From contig CAIVYV010000333.1 of NCBI GenBank assembly GCA_903910215.1, positions 1 to 16,208 of the forward strand: a stretch of 16,208 bases of DNA, in the 5' to 3' direction. Source of the stretch: an uncultured Pseudomonadota bacterium. GTDB lineage: Bacteria > Pseudomonadota > Gammaproteobacteria > Steroidobacterales > Steroidobacteraceae. The notes under the pieces were generated by a model. The model saw only the letters and a list, made by a program, of their open reading frames with translations. It was not told the DNA's origin and made no database searches. Positions within the stretch are counted from its first letter, which is position 1. Each line of letters starts with the position of its first letter. The translations under genes were made by a program, and so were the position numbers. Of the stretch, positions 12,487 to 16,208 are shown piece by piece.

Positions 12487-13720
12487 TTCGTTCCGAGGCA
12501 TCGCTACGAAGGGGTGGTGGGTTGCGCTTGTGTTGCTCGCGTCGACGGCAGCGTCAGCGCAACTGAAGATCGATATCACCTCGGGAGTGACCGATCCGAT
12601 TCCGATCGCCGTGCTGCCTTTCGATTCCGACCCGCGCCCCTCGAGCGAGGTGGTGGCGGCTGACCTTACGCGTAGCGGACGATTCTCCGCTGGCGCTGCC
12701 AATCGATCCGACTATCTTGTGACCGGACGTCATGCGGTGACGGCGGATGGTCGGCATCAGATCGATTACGAGCTGACCAATTTGTTGACCGGCCAAAAAT
12801 TGCTGCGCGAGCGCATGGTTGCCTCGCCGCAAGCCTGGCGCAATGCAGCGCATCGGATCGCCGATAAAATCTACGAGCGCATCATCGGTGCACGTAGCTC
12901 TTTTGCTACTCGCATCGCGTATGTCTCGGTCGACGGGCGTCCACCCGCGCAGCGATACCAGCTCATTGTGGCTGACGCGGATGGCGAAAACTCGCGCGTG
13001 ATTCTCGAGTCGAAGCAGCCGTTGATGTCGCCCGCGTGGTCGCCCGATGGCGAGTGGTTGGCTTACGTTTCCTTCGAGACGCGCAGTGCCGCGATCTACG
13101 TGCAGCGCCTGCGTACGGCAGAGCGCCGGCGCGTGTCGGGTCGCGCTGGCGTGAACAACGCACCTGCGTGGTCGCCCGACGGCAGGCGCTTGGCGCTCAC
13201 GCTGTCATCGCCTGCTGGCAACCTCGATGTCTACGTGCTCGAACTCGAAGGCGGTGCCTTGACTCGGGTGACGGAGCATCCGTCGATCGACACCGAGCCT
13301 GTCTGGTCGGGCGATGGTTCACGGCTGTATTTCACTTCCGACCGCGGAGGTGGTCCGCAGGTCTATCGAACCGAGCCGCGTGCGGGCGCGACGGCCACCC
13401 GAGTCACCTTCGGCGGCAACTACAATGCGCGGCCGCGCCTATCACCCGATGGCAAGCAACTCGCTTTCATCACGCGTGACAGCGGCGGCTATCGAGTCGC
13501 GGTGCAGGATCTTGGGAACGGATCGATGTCCGTATTGTCGAAAGGCTCGCAGGACGAGTCGCCCGGCTACTCACCCGATGGCGGCACGCTGATCTATGCC
13601 GCGCGGGAGCGAGGGCAGGGCGTATTGGCAACGGTGTCTGCGGATGGACTCATCTCGCAGCGGCTCAAAGCCGACCGAGGCGACGTTCGCGATCCGGCTT
13701 GGGGTCCGTTTCTGCCCTGA
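12479..13720 (+). CDS. tolB: Periplasmic Tol-Pal beta-propeller protein TolB
   Basis: Soluble periplasmic protein that binds Pal and signals to TolA. The 413 residues begin with a signal peptide (hydrophobic core about 13-24, cleavage expected after Ala27 in ASA-Q). The N-terminal domain (about 30-145) is followed by a beta-propeller of repeated blades: PAWSPDGEWLAYVS, PAWSPDGRRLALTL, PVWSGDGSRLYFTS, PRLSPDGKQLAFIT and PGYSPDGGTLIYAA. It closes with DPAWGPFLP. The start overlaps the end of tolA by 8 bp, with GAGG upstream. Slightly shorter than E. coli TolB (430). Confidence 0.96.
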   Translation: MINSFRGIATKGWWVALVLLASTAASAQLKIDITSGVTDPIPIAVLPFDSDPRPSSEVVAADLTRSGRFSAGAANRSDYLVTGRHAVTADGRHQIDYELTNLLTGQKLLRERMVASPQAWRNAAHRIADKIYERIIGARSSFATRIAYVSVDGRPPAQRYQLIVADADGENSRVILESKQPLMSPAWSPDGEWLAYVSFETRSAAIYVQRLRTAERRRVSGRAGVNNAPAWSPDGRRLALTLSSPAGNLDVYVLELEGGALTRVTEHPSIDTEPVWSGDGSRLYFTSDRGGGPQVYRTEPRAGATATRVTFGGNYNARPRLSPDGKQLAFITRDSGGYRVAVQDLGNGSMSVLSKGSQDESPGYSPDGGTLIYAARERGQGVLATVSADGLISQRLKADRGDVRDPAWGPFLP

Positions 13721-13740
13721 CGGTCTTGCGCTTCGCTTCC

Positions 13741-13775
13741 TGTCATAATTCGCACTTCAGTTTTCGGAGAACATC
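13741..13775 (+). promoter_or_regulatory. Extended -10 promoter candidate and ribosome binding site of pal
   Basis: The 55-bp gap between tolB and pal holds TG-T-CATAAT (13741-13749), an extended -10 element. TTGCGC (13726-13731) is only 12 bp upstream, too close to be its -35 box. TTTTCGGAG follows, with GGAG (13766-13769) 6 nt before the ATG. A separate promoter would allow pal to be made in excess over TolQRAB. Confidence 0.5.
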
Positions 13776-14321
13776 ATGACTTTGAGATTCATCGCCCCGC
13801 TCGCCTTGCTTGCATTGCTTGCTGCCTGCTCATCGCCGAAGAAGGCGGATGAGGCCCCAGCGGAGCCGGTGGCCAAGAGTGAGAGCGAGTCGGCCGTGGC
13901 TCAACCGGATGCTAGCGATGATGCGGTTTCAGCCGGGATGGTCGGCGACGCATCGAGCAACCCCGTCGGTCTGCCGCCGGAGCTCGTCAATCGTCTTGTG
14001 ATCTATTTCCCGTTCGATAGTGACGCCATCTCGAGTGCCGATCTCGATCTGCTCTCGCAACACGCGCGCTTTCTCAATGGCAAGGCGGGTGTGAGCCTGC
14101 GTCTCGAAGGGCACACCGATGAGCGCGGTACGCGCGAGTACAACATCGGTCTCGGCGAGCGCCGCGCCCAGGCCGTGCGTCGCGCACTGGCACTGCAGGG
14201 TGTGGCGGAGTCGCGCCTCGCTACGGTGAGCTACGGCGAAGAGCGTCCGGCGATGGGCGGTGAGGGTGAAGAAGCCTTCACCAAGAACCGTCGCGTCGAG
14301 TTGGTATACGGTTCTAATTGA
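13776..14321 (+). CDS. pal: Peptidoglycan-associated outer-membrane lipoprotein Pal
   Basis: Lipoprotein that ties the outer membrane to peptidoglycan and is recruited to the division site by Tol. The 181 residues start with a lipoprotein signal peptide whose lipobox LAAC places the lipidated Cys at 18; Ser19 is consistent with sorting to the outer membrane. A flexible Ala/Glu/Ser-rich linker reaches to about 65. An OmpA-like domain follows (about 70-181) with GHTDERGTREYN. Asp115 and Arg130 are the expected contacts to diaminopimelate. Its stop shares one base with the next start (TGATG). Confidence 0.97.
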   Translation: MTLRFIAPLALLALLAACSSPKKADEAPAEPVAKSESESAVAQPDASDDAVSAGMVGDASSNPVGLPPELVNRLVIYFPFDSDAISSADLDLLSQHARFLNGKAGVSLRLEGHTDERGTREYNIGLGERRAQAVRRALALQGVAESRLATVSYGEERPAMGGEGEEAFTKNRRVELVYGSN

Positions 14322-15064
14322 TGCGATCGATCGCTTGGATTGCAGCGGGTGCGGTGTTGTTGTCGGCAACACCGCTCTTCGCTCAATCTACACGCTCTCG
14401 TGTGGAGGACCTCGAGTTGCGCGTGGCGCAGCTCGAGCAGACTCTCCAGAGCCAGACCCTGATCGAGATGTCGCAGCGATTGGAGGCGCAAGCCACCGAG
14501 TTGCGTGAACTGCGTGGCGCGATCGAGTCGTCGCAAAACGAGAACCAGCAACTACGCAAGCAGCTTGCCGACCTGGCTGCCGACTTCGATCGGCGTCTCG
14601 TCGAGCTCGAGCGTCGACCTGCGATGGTCGCAGCGCCGGTCGTGGAGCCTCCTTCTGCTTCGGTCGCAGCGCCGACCGTGGTGACGGACCCTTCAGCCGA
14701 GGCGCTATACAACCGCGCCTTCGATGCGCTCAAGGCAGCCCGTTATCCAGAGGCGATCGAGGGCATGAAAGCGTTCCTTGCGGCTCATCCCCAACATCCG
14801 CTTGCGGATAACGCTCAATACTGGCTTGGTCAAACCTACTACCTCAGTCGCGATTACGCGCGTGCCGTCGAGGCGTTTTCGGCTGTCGGTGGTCGCTCGC
14901 CCGATCGATCGAAGGCGCCTGATGCTTTGTTGAAGAAAGGCTTGTCGGAAATAGAGCTGAAACGTAACGAGGATGCTCGACGCAGTCTCAGTGAGTTGTT
15001 GCAGCGCTATCCGGAGAGCGATGCGGCGCGCACGGCCGCAGATGCCTTGCAGAAGTTGCGCTGA
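14321..15064 (+). CDS. cpoB: Tol-Pal associated TPR protein CpoB (YbgF)
   Basis: Periplasmic protein that in E. coli coordinates PBP1B-driven peptidoglycan synthesis with outer-membrane constriction. The 247 residues have a signal peptide (cleavage probably after Ala21 in LFA-Q). A coiled coil spans about 26-100 (VEDLELRVAQLEQTL...), followed by an Ala/Pro/Val linker (101-123). A three-repeat TPR domain completes it (about 125-247), with ALYNRAFDALKAARYPEAI and YWLGQTYYLSRDYARAVEAF. An in-frame TTG one codon upstream is possible, but the ATG at 14321 is the simpler start. It follows pal with the stop and start overlapping by one base, and queE begins on the base after its stop. Confidence 0.92.
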   Translation: MRSIAWIAAGAVLLSATPLFAQSTRSRVEDLELRVAQLEQTLQSQTLIEMSQRLEAQATELRELRGAIESSQNENQQLRKQLADLAADFDRRLVELERRPAMVAAPVVEPPSASVAAPTVVTDPSAEALYNRAFDALKAARYPEAIEGMKAFLAAHPQHPLADNAQYWLGQTYYLSRDYARAVEAFSAVGGRSPDRSKAPDALLKKGLSEIELKRNEDARRSLSELLQRYPESDAARTAADALQKLR

Positions 15065-15715
15065 GTGACCAAAGAAACCCGTCTCAAACTCACCGAGATT
15101 TTCCGGTCGCTGCAGGGCGAGGCGGATACCGTCGGCATTCCGACCGTCTTCGTGCGTCTGACGGGGTGTCCGCTCCGTTGCCAATATTGCGATACGGCTT
15201 ATGCTTTCCACGGCGGTCAGTGGTGGTCGTTGCCCGAGATTCTGGCCAGAGTGGCGGAGCTCGAGGTCCGTCACGTTTGCGTGACCGGTGGTGAGCCACT
15301 CGCTCAATCGGCAGTGCACGAGTTGCTGACGGTCTTGTGCGATGCGGGTTATCGCGTTTCGCTCGAGACGAGCGGTGCCATGTCCCTCGAGCGAGTCGAT
15401 CCTCGGGTGGTCAAGGTCGTCGATATCAAGACGCCAGGTTCAGGCGAGGAGTCGCGTAATCGTTACGATGAGCTCTTACGTCTCGATCAGAAGGATCTGC
15501 TCAAATTCGTCATCGCTGATCGTACGGATTACGAGTGGAGTCGCGAGCAGTTGAAAGCGCGCGCTCTCACCGAGCGTTGTACCGTGCTGTTCTCGCCGAG
15601 TCATCAGCAGTTGAAGGCAGGTGATCTGGCCGACTGGATACTGGAGGATCGTCTTCCGGTACGCTTCCAGATCCAACTGCACAAATATCTTTGGGGCGAT
15701 GTCCCCGGTCGTTGA
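15065..15715 (+). CDS. queE: 7-carboxy-7-deazaguanine synthase (radical SAM)
   Basis: Radical SAM enzyme that converts 6-carboxytetrahydropterin to 7-carboxy-7-deazaguanine in queuosine precursor synthesis. The 216 residues have FRSLQGEAD near the N-terminus. The [4Fe-4S] cluster motif is Cys35-x3-Cys39-x2-Cys42 (CPLRCQYCDTAY). The SAM-binding VTGGEPLAQ follows. The start is GTG directly after the cpoB stop, with no gap. Immediately followed by queC (9-bp gap), the next enzyme of the pathway, which supports the assignment. queD and queF are not in the window. Confidence 0.95.
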   Translation: MTKETRLKLTEIFRSLQGEADTVGIPTVFVRLTGCPLRCQYCDTAYAFHGGQWWSLPEILARVAELEVRHVCVTGGEPLAQSAVHELLTVLCDAGYRVSLETSGAMSLERVDPRVVKVVDIKTPGSGEESRNRYDELLRLDQKDLLKFVIADRTDYEWSREQLKARALTERCTVLFSPSHQQLKAGDLADWILEDRLPVRFQIQLHKYLWGDVPGR

Positions 15716-15724
15716 TCGAAGCTC

Positions 15725-16208
15725 ATGACCACATCTTCGGTGAAGCGAGCAGTCGTGTTGCTCTCGGGTGGGCTCGATTCGGCCACGGTACTCGCGATGG
15801 CACGCGAGGCCGGACACGAGTGCTACGCGCTCTCGGTGCACTATGGGCAGCGACATTCGATCGAGCTCGAGGCGGCCGCCAAAATCGCCAAGGTATTCGG
15901 CGCGCAAGACCATCGCATCATGGGCGTCGATCTCGCTGGTATTGGAGGCTCGGCGCTGACGGACTCTGCCATCGGTGTGCCCAACGAGCCGACCGCCGGG
16001 ATCCCGGTGACCTACGTACCGGCGCGCAACACGCTGATGCTCTCGTTGGCGCTCGGTTGGGCCGAAGTGCTTGAGGCACAACATCTCTACATCGGGGTGA
16101 ACGCGCTCGACTATTCCGGCTACCCCGATTGCCGCCCCGAGTTCGTCGCGGCATTCCAGCACTTGGCCGATGTCGGCACCAAAGCCGGTGTCGAAGGCCG
16201 TGGGATAC
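15725..16208 (+). CDS. queC: 7-cyano-7-deazaguanine synthase, partial (runs off the right edge)
   Basis: ATP-dependent enzyme that turns 7-carboxy-7-deazaguanine into preQ0. Only about 161 N-terminal residues are in the window and the frame is still open at the last base. The PP-loop SGGLDS (14-19) and LSVHYGQRHSIEL match the family. So do VPARNTLMLSLAL and the signature GVNALDYSGYPDCRPEF. The zinc-binding cysteines expected near the C-terminus lie outside. The start ATG is 9 bp after queE; its ribosome binding site is weak (GAAG). Confidence 0.95.
   Translation, partial: MTTSSVKRAVVLLSGGLDSATVLAMAREAGHECYALSVHYGQRHSIELEAAAKIAKVFGAQDHRIMGVDLAGIGGSALTDSAIGVPNEPTAGIPVTYVPARNTLMLSLALGWAEVLEAQHLYIGVNALDYSGYPDCRPEFVAAFQHLADVGTKAGVEGRGI

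Noticed and set aside
13726..13749. TTGCGC plus CATAAT as a standard sigma-70 promoter for pal
   Set aside because: The spacing is only 12 bp, too short for a -35/-10 pair; the extended -10 reading is kept instead.

Overview
The window is a GC-rich stretch of chromosome made almost entirely of conserved housekeeping genes. The gene content and the order ruvC-ruvA-ruvB-ybgC-tolQ-tolR-tolA-tolB-pal-cpoB-queE-queC point to a gammaproteobacterium. The RelA-type (p)ppGpp synthetase with an EFDD motif, and sucA-sucB-lpd as one operon, fit that. I cannot place it to family; something near the Xanthomonadales, Nevskiales or Steroidobacterales is a guess. I see no CRISPR array, insertion sequence, prophage gene or restriction/defence cassette.

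Layout. (1) 1-372: a tRNA-Ala(CGC) and a tRNA-Arg(CCT), both with encoded CCA. They are followed by an exact 38-bp second copy of the tRNA-Arg 3' end, the mark expected of an old integration site, and then the leader of sucA. (2) 373-5973: sucA-sucB-lpd, the complete 2-oxoglutarate dehydrogenase complex, in one closely spaced operon. (3) 5977-7860, minus strand: a RelA-like (p)ppGpp synthetase. It converges on lpd with 3 bp between the stop codons and diverges from ruvC. (4) 7929-10143: ruvC-ruvA-ruvB, Holliday-junction processing. (5) 10140-15064: ybgC-tolQ-tolR-tolA-tolB-pal-cpoB, the envelope-constriction (Tol-Pal) system. (6) 15065 to the right edge: queE and a queC cut off by the window, for 7-deazaguanine (queuosine precursor) synthesis.

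How the genes work together. From ruvC to queE the genes run on one strand with mostly overlapping or abutting stop and start codons, so repair, envelope and tRNA-modification genes form one translationally coupled chain. The clearest break is the 55-bp gap before pal, which carries its own extended -10 promoter candidate and a good ribosome binding site.

The observations most worth a second look are the duplicated tRNA-Arg 3' end, the RelA-like protein that ends just after its zinc-finger-like domain with no C-terminal ACT/RRM domain, and the unusual residues in that protein's nucleotide-binding loop. I found no convincing new biological system here. The rest is conserved core genome, and the findings are scored accordingly.
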